Positions 49,332 to 58,031 of a stretch of DNA of 64,000 bases are shown here, piece by piece. Location of the stretch: positions 341,187-405,186 of the forward strand of contig NZ_LMUO01000011.1 of NCBI RefSeq assembly GCF_009765905.1, given 5' to 3'. The number at the start of each line of letters is the position of its first letter. The first letter of the stretch is position 1. The position numbers were made by a program, and so were the translations under genes. This stretch comes from Mucilaginibacter sp. L196. Its GTDB lineage: Bacteria; Bacteroidota; Bacteroidia; Sphingobacteriales; Sphingobacteriaceae. The notes below the pieces were generated by a model that searched no databases, was not told the origin of the DNA, and saw only the letters and a list, made by a program, of their open reading frames with translations.

Positions 49332-49339
49332 AAAATATT

Positions 49340-49449
<110 letters not shown>

Positions 49450-49478
49450 TCTTAATCCGTTTAACAGCGATTAAACAG

Positions 49479-49510
49479 AACCCTTCAATCGAAAGATTGA
49501 GGGGTTTATT
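49479..49510 (+). terminator. Intrinsic terminator of the rRNA operon
   Basis: AACCCTTCAATC-GAAA-GATTGAGGGGTT, an 11-12 base stem with a GNRA-like tetraloop, followed by TATTGTTT, about 30 bases past 5S. Confidence 0.85.
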
Positions 49511-49556
49511 GTTTAAAACCTTTTTCTAACCAGGAACAAGAATACATAACTCAATT

Positions 49557-49718
49557 GCCTTCGCGTATAAACGAAGGCTTTGAGTGTTGCGGGAATGTTG
49601 GTAATCTAAGAGCCTACCTGGCTGGGAAGTCAGAGACTTCCAGTATCAATAGATTTAAGAGCGCTGCGCTAACTCTTAAACCAGAGGGGGGCTTTAAAAA
49701 CCTCCCTTGCTTTTTTTT
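49557..49718 (+). ncRNA. Unidentified structured non-coding stretch ending in a terminator
   Basis: Four hairpins in a row: GCCTTCG/CGAAGGC (49557-49578), CTGGGAAGTC-AGA-GACTTCCAG (49622-49642), TTTAAGAG/CTCTTAAA (49654-49680) and GGGGGG/CCTCCC (49686-49706) followed by TTGC and eight T. The last is a good intrinsic terminator. The reading frame across it has no protein-like features. It could be an sRNA, an rRNA trailer or a repeat. Confidence 0.4.
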
Positions 49719-49798
49719 AATCTTTACCGGACAGTAATAGTCAGAGACTACGAACAGCGAGGGGTGATTTATTAGCTATTTAATTTGCACTGACATTC

Positions 49799-49911
49799 TT
49801 CCCTAAACCCGATAGAAGCGGATACCGGCCTCAGTGGCTAAGGTTTTGTGCCGTATGAGCGCATAGCGGGGCTATCCGTTGTAGAAAGCTGTGGCTTTGG
49901 TTTTCAGGGAA
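49799..49911. repeat. Structured dispersed element (CCCGAT-GCGGATACCGG type), copy 1
   Basis: Bounded by TTCCCTAAACC (49799-49809) and GGTTTTCAGGGAA (49899-49911), which are near-complementary. It contains CCCGATAGAAGCGGATACCG and GCGCATAGCGGGG. Its first 27 bases recur at 63844. The remaining gap to 50057 is AT-rich without visible features. Confidence 0.65.
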
Positions 49912-50057
49912 ATATGATTTTGCTAAACTATTTAATGCATCACGGCCAAATTTAAGCCTTCGTTTAATCAACGTAGGCTTTTTGCGTTTATTTAGCATTT
50001 GAAATCAATCTTATATCATCTTATGCTGATATTTGCATCCATTATTTTATAATACTC

Positions 50058-50975
50058 ATGATACAAAAAAGGAATTTGCATTGGTTTAAACTGTTGTTTG
50101 TATGGAAAGGGTCTGTTCTGCCCAAATTACTTCCCCGGTTAATAGTGTTGTTTATTTTGAGTATTGCTGTTGTTTATTTTAAAGGCACATTCTTCAATCA
50201 TAAAATCCCGTTAAATCCGGCACCGTTTACCTTGTTTGGGATAGCGCTTGCTTTATTTCTAGGTTTTAGAAACAGCGCGAGTTATGATCGGTTTTGGGAG
50301 GGGCGTAAATTATGGGGAGCCTTATTAAACGTAACGAGATCGTTAGCAAGGCAGTGTATTACGTTAAGTGGGTATAAAAGTCCGTCTATAGAGACTGATA
50401 CTTTCATTAATTACCTGATAGCTTTTACTTATGCATTGAAACATCAATTAAGGGGTACTGATGCCAGCAGTGATATGCAAAAGTGGCTACCTAATGAATT
50501 AGCACAGAATTTAAGTATTGTTAAATATAAGCCGATGATCATTCTTTCGGAGGCGGCGAAATGGGCAAGGGATGCGAAGGAGAAAGGAAATATGGATTCT
50601 ATAATCCTAGCGGCTTTTGATGAGAATTTTAATGAGCTTTCAAATATTGTTGGTGGCTGCGAAAGAATATTATCTACCCCAATCCCTTTTACCTATAAGG
50701 TTATGCTGCATAGGACGGTTTATTTTTATTGCCTGTTATTACCATTTGGTTTTGTGGATAGTTTAGGCTGGATGACCCCGATAATCGTATTATTTATCGC
50801 TTATACGTTTGTTGCTTTGGAGGCTATTGCTGATGAAATTGAAGAACCATTTGGCATAGAGCCAAACGACCTGGCTTTAAACGGGATGAGTAATATGATC
50901 AGAAATACCTTACTGGAAATTTCGGGTAAGCGGATTGATATACAGCCGGTTCCGGATCTATATATCGCGAATTAA
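50058..50975 (+). CDS. Bestrophin-family ion channel
   Basis: 305 residues with four hydrophobic helices (pairs near 25-45/55-72 and 215-260) and the family signatures FTLFGIALALFLGFRNSASYDRFWEGRKLWG, seen as LFGIALALFLGFR and YDRFWEGRKLWG. Bacterial bestrophins are pentameric channels for anions or, in some cases, cations. It is convergent with the exopolysaccharide locus and probably not part of it. Confidence 0.9.
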   Translation: MIQKRNLHWFKLLFVWKGSVLPKLLPRLIVLFILSIAVVYFKGTFFNHKIPLNPAPFTLFGIALALFLGFRNSASYDRFWEGRKLWGALLNVTRSLARQCITLSGYKSPSIETDTFINYLIAFTYALKHQLRGTDASSDMQKWLPNELAQNLSIVKYKPMIILSEAAKWARDAKEKGNMDSIILAAFDENFNELSNIVGGCERILSTPIPFTYKVMLHRTVYFYCLLLPFGFVDSLGWMTPIIVLFIAYTFVALEAIADEIEEPFGIEPNDLALNGMSNMIRNTLLEISGKRIDIQPVPDLYIAN

Positions 50976-50984
50976 GCTCGATGA

Positions 50985-52559
50985 TTACCTCTCAATATGA
51001 TATAATATCCAATCATCGCTTTGGTAAACTATACGCAAATTTAATGCTGAGTTTGCCTGTTTTATAATGGCGATATACTTATTATTGAGTTGTGTGTAGC
51101 CGGTAACAATATTTTTAGCTGTTGCTACCAGTATGTAGTCGTCATATTTTTGAGGGGACTCGATAGCACTGGAAAATTCATCCTGGTACGGCATGGTTAG
51201 CTGCTTAATATTATCTACATAAGCAATTAGCGGGTAGGCAATGGCATCATCAACCAAAACGTTGGAATTACTTGGGAGCCCATTTAAGTAGTAGGAAATG
51301 TCGCGGTTGCTATCCTGGTTATCAATACCGGATGATTTGCGGGTTAGTAGGGTTGTTATAAAGTTTCTTTCTTCGGGTAAATTTGATTTCGCCAAAAATA
51401 AGTAACCTGTAAAAATTTGTACAGGAACCAGTATTATGAGTGCAAGCTTTAAGGTTTTTTGCCGGTGTATTAATTGGGCTTTAAACGTGATACACAATAG
51501 TGCCAGTACCAGAAAGATGAGATAATATTCGTATGCCAAAAATACTTTATCGTATTTTATGTGTAGAAATTCGATGAGCGCAAAGGGTGTTAATAGTGTA
51601 AGTATTTGGTAGGTGCTACGCCTGAACAGATAAATGGCCAATATGATCATCGGACAAAATACTAAGGCCTTTAAACTGATCAGCAGCGATATTTCCTGCG
51701 GGATGATCGTACTTGCCCGGGAGCTGGTGATCTGGTCGAAATTTACTCTTTCGCTCAATACATTCCATGTTGCGTAAGGGCTTTCTAAAAAGTAATTTAA
51801 ATCGTTAGCGTGGGTTAGATTGAGCAATTTGAAAACGATTACTGACGCAATAGGCAGTATGAAAATGATGATGTATAAGGCAAATGTTTTGCTAATGAGC
51901 TTACGCCGTAACGAAGGGCTGTTAAAGCTTAAAAACAGCCGGAATATGGATTCTTTTTCGCTGAGGTTTAGGCTTTGTATGGCTATTGATAATACCAGCG
52001 GGATAAAGAATAGGGTAAGCCAGATAAATTTATAATCGCAAAATACCAATACTACCAGGCATATACTGGCTATGGAGATATGGAATGTTGTATTTGATTT
52101 GTAGAACTTGAGTATATTAAGGAAGAAAAGATAAAAGAAGATAAGTACCAAATAAATGCTTTTGCCTGAGCATGCCACATATAGTATGCCGGGATGAAGC
52201 ATGAATATTATCAGCAGTATTAGCAGGTAAAAATCGTCATTAAATCTTTTTACCAGGGTGCCGGACATGATGTTAAATAGTATGGCGGTACCTATTGCTG
52301 ACGCGATAACCGGGGCGAGCATTTTGCTACAGGCTATAAAAAATATGAATGTGGCATAGAATGGAAAAATAGGTGACGTTAATCCCATTACTTTGATCCT
52401 GCTGCCGGTGCCTTCAAATACTATACGGGCTTTTTCGATATAAAAAAGAGACTCCGCATTGGTGTAGCCAAGCTTATTAAGGTAAACACCGCAAACAAGG
52501 TAATATATTGCTAAAAATAGCGTAATTAATAGTAAGAAGAATGATTTGGAAAATCTCAT
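50985..52559 (-). CDS. Polytopic membrane protein, GT-C-like, of the exopolysaccharide locus
   Basis: 524 residues with about eleven to thirteen hydrophobic helices and a C-terminal soluble part (about 420-524). The first periplasmic loop, GYTNAESLFYIEKARIV, has an acidic residue after helix 1, as in ArnT/PMT-type GT-C glycosyltransferases, and EFLHIKYDKVF lies near helix 10. The identity of the family is uncertain. Its start overlaps the stop of the glycosyltransferase gene by four bases (ATGA), so it is made with that enzyme and likely adds to or exports the polymer. Confidence 0.65.
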   Translation of the reverse strand: MRFSKSFFLLLITLFLAIYYLVCGVYLNKLGYTNAESLFYIEKARIVFEGTGSRIKVMGLTSPIFPFYATFIFFIACSKMLAPVIASAIGTAILFNIMSGTLVKRFNDDFYLLILLIIFMLHPGILYVACSGKSIYLVLIFFYLFFLNILKFYKSNTTFHISIASICLVVLVFCDYKFIWLTLFFIPLVLSIAIQSLNLSEKESIFRLFLSFNSPSLRRKLISKTFALYIIIFILPIASVIVFKLLNLTHANDLNYFLESPYATWNVLSERVNFDQITSSRASTIIPQEISLLISLKALVFCPMIILAIYLFRRSTYQILTLLTPFALIEFLHIKYDKVFLAYEYYLIFLVLALLCITFKAQLIHRQKTLKLALIILVPVQIFTGYLFLAKSNLPEERNFITTLLTRKSSGIDNQDSNRDISYYLNGLPSNSNVLVDDAIAYPLIAYVDNIKQLTMPYQDEFSSAIESPQKYDDYILVATAKNIVTGYTQLNNKYIAIIKQANSALNLRIVYQSDDWILYHIER

Positions 52560-54394
52560 TTAACTACGTTTACCGGGTTATTAACTTTACTTATACCGTG
52601 GTTGGTTTTTTGCCAGTAAAAAGGCTTAACAATCAATTCGTACAGGCCCATATACGCTGCAATGGAGTGCATTAACCAGTAAACCGGGTTAGCTATGGCA
52701 AATAATATCAACTCATAATAACGCCTTTTAAATACGGCCATCATGTTTACATATATCATCAAGATGTTACCAACCATGAGGTTGAAGATGGACATGAATA
52801 GCACCCAATCAGGGAATAAACTACGGATGCCTGAGAAATCAAATATTAAGTAAGCGATAAATATGGCAAGCAAAAGCGGGTATACCAAAAAAGTAAGTGG
52901 CGTGGCCCCAACAAAGAAGCTAAAGCCTATAAATCCTTTCCAGCCTAATTTTTTTATGAGTTTAAAAGGATTGCGCATGTGTACTAAGTAGGTTTGCATG
53001 TAGCCCTTTATCCAGCGTGAACGCTGGCGAATCCAGTTGATGGGCTCGTTATTAGCTTCTTCGTAAGTGGTGGAATTTACGATGGCTACTTTATAACCTT
53101 TTGCGTAAGCACGTACACCTAAATCGGCATCTTCGGTTACGTTGAATGGATCCCAGGCGCCGAGCTCGATCAGGTGCTCGATTTTGAAGTGGTTACTTGT
53201 ACCGCCCAATGGGATAGGAATATCTAAAGTATCCAATCCCGGCAGCATATAATCAAACCAATAGGAATACTCGAGGGTAAACATCCGGGTTAAAAAGTTC
53301 TCATTACGGTTGAAGTAGTTGAGCGCACTTTGAATACAGATATAATTTTCGGGCAGCTTATTGAATAAGGCGATTACTTTTTTAAGCTGATCGGTATCAG
53401 GAATATCCTCGGCATCATATATGGTTAAATATCTGCCACGGGCAAAGTGCAACGCATAATTACAAGCTTTTGGTTTGGTTTTAGGCATGTGGAACGGCAC
53501 TACGATTACCTCGAATATTGCAGGAAAATCAAGATTACGAACCGCGTTTAAGGTTTTATCGTCATCTTCTTCAATAACTAATTTTATGTCGAGTTTTTCG
53601 CGGGGATAGTCGAGGCTTTGTAAGTTCCAGATTAGCTTTTTGATCAGTTTATCTTCTTTATAAACCGGGAGTAGTATGGTGTAGATAGGAAGGTCATCTT
53701 CATTAATTAAAGCTAACTCTTCTTTGGTGACGGCCTGATGCAGCTCGAACCGGGAGCCAACTAAGGCCAGGAACAATTTGAATATAATAGCAACCAGGAA
53801 AAACGAACTTAACAGCACGTTGATCAGTATGGATGTGTTTTTAAAATTAACCATCAAGCCGATAGCTACAACGGCGATAAGCACAAACAATGAAATAAGT
53901 TGTGGGGATGTAAACGTAACAATGGCCGAGCTTTCGGCATCATTATTTAAAAGTTCGTATACGGCAGATTTTACATACTTTTCGCCGATGAGTTTATGCG
54001 AGAGCCATAATATGTCCAGGTCAGATGCTACAATAACCTGTGGTTCCAGACTGTAGGTAACACGTATAAAATCAAGGAAAAGTTCATCGCTTGGGTCGGC
54101 CATTATGACTACCACTTTATTTTTTTCGATGCGTAAAGGCAGTGCCAGTCGGTCATCGGCAAACCTTAATTCTATTTTCTTTAAAACTTCAACATCAAAA
54201 GGCTGGTCTCTTATTTCCTCAATTTTGTAATTGGCGTTGATGAGTATGCGCTCGTAATTTTTACGCGAGATGTAGCCGTAGGTAAGCGCTACCTTTATAA
54301 ACGAGGTATTTGTTTGGGCTGATAGATCTTTAATCCTTCGCTTATCATCTGATGTAATAAAACCATCACTTACCAAAAGTTCCGGGATCGACAT
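52556..54394 (-). CDS. Family 2 glycosyltransferase with N-terminal GspE/MshEN-type domain
   Basis: I start at the ATG (MSIPELL); a TTG six codons earlier is possible. Residues about 1-150 look like the N-terminal domain of GspE/PilB ATPases: VSDGFITSDD, TYGYISRKNYE, then LALPLRIEKNKVVVIMADPSDE and IVASDLDILW. Some such domains (MshEN) bind cyclic di-GMP. Two membrane helices follow (about 160-215), then a processive GT2 domain with LPVYKED, IYDAEDIPD (DxD-like), NVTEDADLG (TED) and QRSRWIKGY (QxxRW), and three to four C-terminal helices. This is the cellulose-synthase plan with an N-terminal rather than C-terminal regulatory domain. It lies between the BcsB-like gene and the GT-C-like gene. 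Confidence 0.88.
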   Translation of the reverse strand: MSIPELLVSDGFITSDDKRRIKDLSAQTNTSFIKVALTYGYISRKNYERILINANYKIEEIRDQPFDVEVLKKIELRFADDRLALPLRIEKNKVVVIMADPSDELFLDFIRVTYSLEPQVIVASDLDILWLSHKLIGEKYVKSAVYELLNNDAESSAIVTFTSPQLISLFVLIAVVAIGLMVNFKNTSILINVLLSSFFLVAIIFKLFLALVGSRFELHQAVTKEELALINEDDLPIYTILLPVYKEDKLIKKLIWNLQSLDYPREKLDIKLVIEEDDDKTLNAVRNLDFPAIFEVIVVPFHMPKTKPKACNYALHFARGRYLTIYDAEDIPDTDQLKKVIALFNKLPENYICIQSALNYFNRNENFLTRMFTLEYSYWFDYMLPGLDTLDIPIPLGGTSNHFKIEHLIELGAWDPFNVTEDADLGVRAYAKGYKVAIVNSTTYEEANNEPINWIRQRSRWIKGYMQTYLVHMRNPFKLIKKLGWKGFIGFSFFVGATPLTFLVYPLLLAIFIAYLIFDFSGIRSLFPDWVLFMSIFNLMVGNILMIYVNMMAVFKRRYYELILFAIANPVYWLMHSIAAYMGLYELIVKPFYWQKTNHGISKVNNPVNVVK

Positions 54395-54429
54395 ATCTAC
54401 TGCTGTTAACAAATTGTTTTATGAATTTT

Positions 54430-54468
54430 AACCTGCTTTGGCAGCTGCAAAGGCCGCCAAAGCAGGTT
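54430..54468 (-). other. Intercistronic hairpin between BcsB-like and GT2 genes
   Basis: AACCTGCTTTGGC and its exact complement GCCAAAGCAGGTT with a 13-base loop, in the 105-base gap. No T-run follows on the minus strand, so it looks more like an mRNA stability or processing element than a terminator. Confidence 0.65.
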
Positions 54469-54499
54469 GGTTATAAGATTTAATAGTGCTTAAAAGCAA

Positions 54500-56587
54500 T
54501 TAATCATTAAATTGATCCTGAGACCTTTGAATTCTTGAACGAACGAACAGGAAGGATAACAATATCAATATTAATATACCTAATAGTATGTACAGGTTAT
54601 AAGATTCCCAAAAGCGGGTAAGTAAGCTTTTGGTATCAATATACTCCAGGTTTTCGCTTGATTTATTGATGTTAAATAAATATTTATTTGAGTTAACATC
54701 AGATATAGATACGTTGCTTGATAGCGTTGAAAGCTGCTCGGTAATTGATCTTGAAGCTGAAAGTAATGCATCGGATATTTCAGTACCTGTGGCAGTTAAT
54801 ACCAGCGTTGCGTTATTGCTCCGACCGTAAAATATCTGAGCGAGGCCATTTGATACGCTATCAGATAAAGAATATACTACCTTATTATCATCTGTGCTAT
54901 ATAAACGGAATTTATCCTGGAACTTAATTGGCGCATCCGGGAATTGGTTCATTATTTTATCGTTGTGCGATAAAATCGCAACAATATTATTTTGTTTCAA
55001 ATCTGCCGGTTGTACATCGTCTGAATAGACAAACTCAGGGAAATTATTTGCATTAATATTATTGTTTAACTCGTATATAATTTCACCCAATGCCGGGCCT
55101 GAATATTTTTCGATATCTTTTGAAATAACAATGAGGGTTTTACCAGTATTAAATGCCTCGGGATATTGGTAAAAGCTTAGATCATTTGTTACGAAAGGGT
55201 CTTTCGACTCCAGATAAGATTGATCGACATCAATTTCGGAAAAGAAGTTGATAAAGCTATTTAAACAGTTACCGCTGTTTGGATAAAAGCGGAATTCGGC
55301 ATCAAGCGTATTGTATTTGTGGTGCTGGTAACGATTTATAGATACAGAAACATTTAATTTACCCGATGCATCAAGTTTTTGACTGCTTATTAATGAACCA
55401 TTAAGATAGATATTGAAAAAGCCACGGTCGCCAGGGTTTAAGCTGCTATAAATACCCTGGAAGTGAATTTCAACTTCTTTTGGGGTAAAGCTAAAATCAC
55501 TGTTTTTAAAATTATATGAGCTTTTCAACGATCCAATACCCGACATGAAATTACTTGTACCGCCAATTTGCTTTAATGTAAGTTTAGAGCGGTTTTCGTC
55601 AACACTTTTAGTGAAAGTATTTTGAGCAACATCAATTAGTAAGTAATTACCAAATGATGAGTTTAAAATATTCATATTTCCTAAAGCGGTAATGGCTTTT
55701 TCCAAACCGGCATCATCGCCACCGGTAACAAATAAAATTTCAGTAGATTTTCGCTGAGTGACAGGAATCTTTACTTCTTGAGTAGTGGCGCCTGTAGTAA
55801 CAATTTGAGTTACCGTATCTGTAACTACGTTTATCTCTTTGTGTAAGAAAAATAACCCTTCGTTATTTTGTGGCGTAACAGTAATAAAGTTGTGTTGATC
55901 TGCCGGTACTGAGTTTATATTTCCAACTGAAATATAGTTACGTATGCTATCCGGTTTTTTATCAACTTCATAAACACCAATATTATTTACACCAGCTTTT
56001 TTTAGGCGGGCATATGCCCATGCTACAGCTTTAAGATCATGAATTGAAGGGTCGGCAGGGTATACAATAGCTCTTTTTGAATCAAAGCAATTGCTAATGT
56101 TTACGTTTGTGAAAAAGTTTTTATCGCTTTTAATTAATGAGATGTAAGAGTAGTTCTTAACTTTCATCCACATTGCCGGGTTATCCAGGTCGCGGCACTT
56201 ATCATCCGTAATAGTAGCTAACGTTTTTACCTGGATTTTTAAAAATCCGCCGGGTGATATATCAGCCTTATTGATGTTGAGTACAAGCCGCTCTATAGAA
56301 TCAGCGGTGAGCTTGTTACTATAAGCAGGCTTGTCATCGATCAAAATGTTAATAAATGATTTATCTTTTATTAAGGCTTGTGAAGGCTCAAAGAATAAAA
56401 CAAGTTTGCTGCCGTTAACCTCATATTGAGGGGCTAACTTAAGGAAAAACGCGGTTGACCCGCTCATTCCATAAATGGGTTCATCTTCGTGCCCCATAGC
56501 TTTAAAAGTTATTATAGCTTGTTGCTGCGCTAATGATACTGTACTTAATAGTAATGCAAGGCCTAAAAAGCTTAAAAATTTATTCAT
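54500..56587 (-). CDS. BcsB-like periplasmic cellulose-synthase-type partner
   Basis: 695 residues: signal peptide (about 1-20), a large periplasmic part, and one C-terminal transmembrane helix (about 665-685) with a short charged tail. BcsB landmarks: an N-terminal beta-domain with FLKLAPQYEVNGSKLVLFFE, then DDKCRDLDNPAMWMKV (the D-C-x-D...W pattern of BcsB), a flavodoxin-like part with DLKAVAWAYARLKKAGV and ILFVTGGDDAGLEKAI, and a second beta-domain with LNPGDRGFFNIYLNGSLI and a second flavodoxin-like part. In cellulose secretion BcsB guides the nascent glucan across the periplasm. The similarity is architectural and I did not confirm it by a search. Confidence 0.75.
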   Translation of the reverse strand: MNKFLSFLGLALLLSTVSLAQQQAIITFKAMGHEDEPIYGMSGSTAFFLKLAPQYEVNGSKLVLFFEPSQALIKDKSFINILIDDKPAYSNKLTADSIERLVLNINKADISPGGFLKIQVKTLATITDDKCRDLDNPAMWMKVKNYSYISLIKSDKNFFTNVNISNCFDSKRAIVYPADPSIHDLKAVAWAYARLKKAGVNNIGVYEVDKKPDSIRNYISVGNINSVPADQHNFITVTPQNNEGLFFLHKEINVVTDTVTQIVTTGATTQEVKIPVTQRKSTEILFVTGGDDAGLEKAITALGNMNILNSSFGNYLLIDVAQNTFTKSVDENRSKLTLKQIGGTSNFMSGIGSLKSSYNFKNSDFSFTPKEVEIHFQGIYSSLNPGDRGFFNIYLNGSLISSQKLDASGKLNVSVSINRYQHHKYNTLDAEFRFYPNSGNCLNSFINFFSEIDVDQSYLESKDPFVTNDLSFYQYPEAFNTGKTLIVISKDIEKYSGPALGEIIYELNNNINANNFPEFVYSDDVQPADLKQNNIVAILSHNDKIMNQFPDAPIKFQDKFRLYSTDDNKVVYSLSDSVSNGLAQIFYGRSNNATLVLTATGTEISDALLSASRSITEQLSTLSSNVSISDVNSNKYLFNINKSSENLEYIDTKSLLTRFWESYNLYILLGILILILLSFLFVRSRIQRSQDQFND

Positions 56588-56600
56588 CTGATCGAATGTG

Positions 56601-57947
56601 TTAATTTATTACGTAAAATTCTACTCTAAAATAGTTGCCGTTTTCATCGCTGCGGTAAACTAATTCGCCGCCCAACTCTTTGGTCATTAATTTGGCTATT
56701 GAAAGGCCTAAACCAAGCCTGCTTTCTTTTGATCCGGTTGCATCATTAAGGGTTTTTAGCTTGTTGAACATCATATCCAACTCATCCTGCCCTATAGCTA
56801 TACCTTCGTCAATAATTTCAAATACAAATTTTTGGCGCTGAAGACTGGTAATTACTTTTATGCTGTTATTGGTTTGTGAAAACTTAATAGTGTTTGACAA
56901 CAGATTTTGAAATACCTGGCCCACGAATACTTTATCAAGCCTTACCTGTAAGGGTAATTTCAAAATATTATCAACCAGGTGAATGTTCTTCATCTGCGCG
57001 GTTTCAACAAGGCCTTTAAATACGTGCAGTACTTCGGCGTTTATATCAAATACTTCCATGTTGAAGTTCATTTCCGGCGATTCAATTTCTTTCACATCCA
57101 TCAATTTGTTCAACATATATTGCATTTTTTCGGCTGAGTCACCTATGTAACCCACAAAATCCTTCTGATCTGCACTTAACCTGTAACTTTCTTCTTTCAA
57201 CATGTTATTACTCATCACGATAGAACCGATCAGGTTTTTTAAGTCGTGGCCTGCAATATTTATAAAGCTGTTTTTATGCTCATCAAGTTTGCGCAACTGC
57301 TCATATTGCATATCGATGATTTTATTTTTCTCATTAATGTCGCGGTTTTGATCTTTAAGCTGCTCGTTTGATTTTTCGATCAGGATCTGGGAGCGCACAT
57401 CACGTTCAATCACCGTGTAACGGGCGGTAGGGATAAGGCATGATATTCCAGCCGTTATAAAAAAGAATACGCCACCATTACTGATGAAAGCATCTAAGGT
57501 ATACTCGCCGAAAAGATTAAAAAACAGTGCCAGTAATAAAAAGGCTATTAATGTTTGTATTACCGAGTTAACAGGCTCCCAAAAAACCTGCAGGTTGAAG
57601 AATAGTATTATAACCGAGTACAATAAAAAGTATATATTTAATTGTTCGATATTTACCAGTGTACACAGTAGGGCTGATGTTACCGATAAAAGCAGGAAAG
57701 ATATATGTAATAATATGCGGTAATTGTATTTTTTATACTGAAAAAAGGAATACAAGGCATATATAACAACACTTATTATAATACGTACTATAAAAAACTG
57801 TAACCATACGGCACTTGCCCAAATAAAATCAACTATACTGAATAAGGGGTATAACAGTATAATACTGAATATGATATTGTTGGTTTGATACCAGGCCTTT
57901 TTTGATAAGTCCCGGGTAAGTTCTTCTTTAGTAATCTGAATAAACAT
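56601..57947 (-). CDS. Membrane-bound sensor histidine kinase, no adjacent response regulator
   Basis: 448 residues: six hydrophobic helices (about 25-175) without a periplasmic domain, a coiled coil (about 185-225) and a kinase core with FINIAGHDLKNLIGSI (phospho-acceptor His), NLLSNTIKFS (N box), IIDEGIAIG (G1, altered from DxGxGI) and RLGLGLSIAK (G2). It ends 13 bases before the BcsB-like gene and is read with it, so I infer that it regulates the polysaccharide locus. The altered G1 box (GIAIG instead of GIGI) is unusual. Confidence 0.88.
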   Translation of the reverse strand: MFIQITKEELTRDLSKKAWYQTNNIIFSIILLYPLFSIVDFIWASAVWLQFFIVRIIISVVIYALYSFFQYKKYNYRILLHISFLLLSVTSALLCTLVNIEQLNIYFLLYSVIILFFNLQVFWEPVNSVIQTLIAFLLLALFFNLFGEYTLDAFISNGGVFFFITAGISCLIPTARYTVIERDVRSQILIEKSNEQLKDQNRDINEKNKIIDMQYEQLRKLDEHKNSFINIAGHDLKNLIGSIVMSNNMLKEESYRLSADQKDFVGYIGDSAEKMQYMLNKLMDVKEIESPEMNFNMEVFDINAEVLHVFKGLVETAQMKNIHLVDNILKLPLQVRLDKVFVGQVFQNLLSNTIKFSQTNNSIKVITSLQRQKFVFEIIDEGIAIGQDELDMMFNKLKTLNDATGSKESRLGLGLSIAKLMTKELGGELVYRSDENGNYFRVEFYVIN

Positions 57948-58031
57948 TATTCGTTTTTCTTAAATTATGATTAAGTATGCAATTAGGTCTATGTTATTAT
58001 AATTATACGCGATTAAAAATAAACTAAAAAT

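Noticed and set aside
49590..49680. A possible tRNA- or tmRNA-like fold after the rRNA operon (GTTGGTA and paired arms)
   Set aside because: No consistent acceptor stem or T-loop consensus could be found; I list it only as structured sequence.
49555..49737. A 60-residue open frame after the rRNA operon
   Set aside because: It reads through four hairpins and a terminator, with Cys/Ser-rich content and no plausible start context.
53778..54056. Plus-strand frame of 92 residues opposite the GT2 gene
   Set aside because: It begins at TTG and is a shadow of a strongly supported gene.
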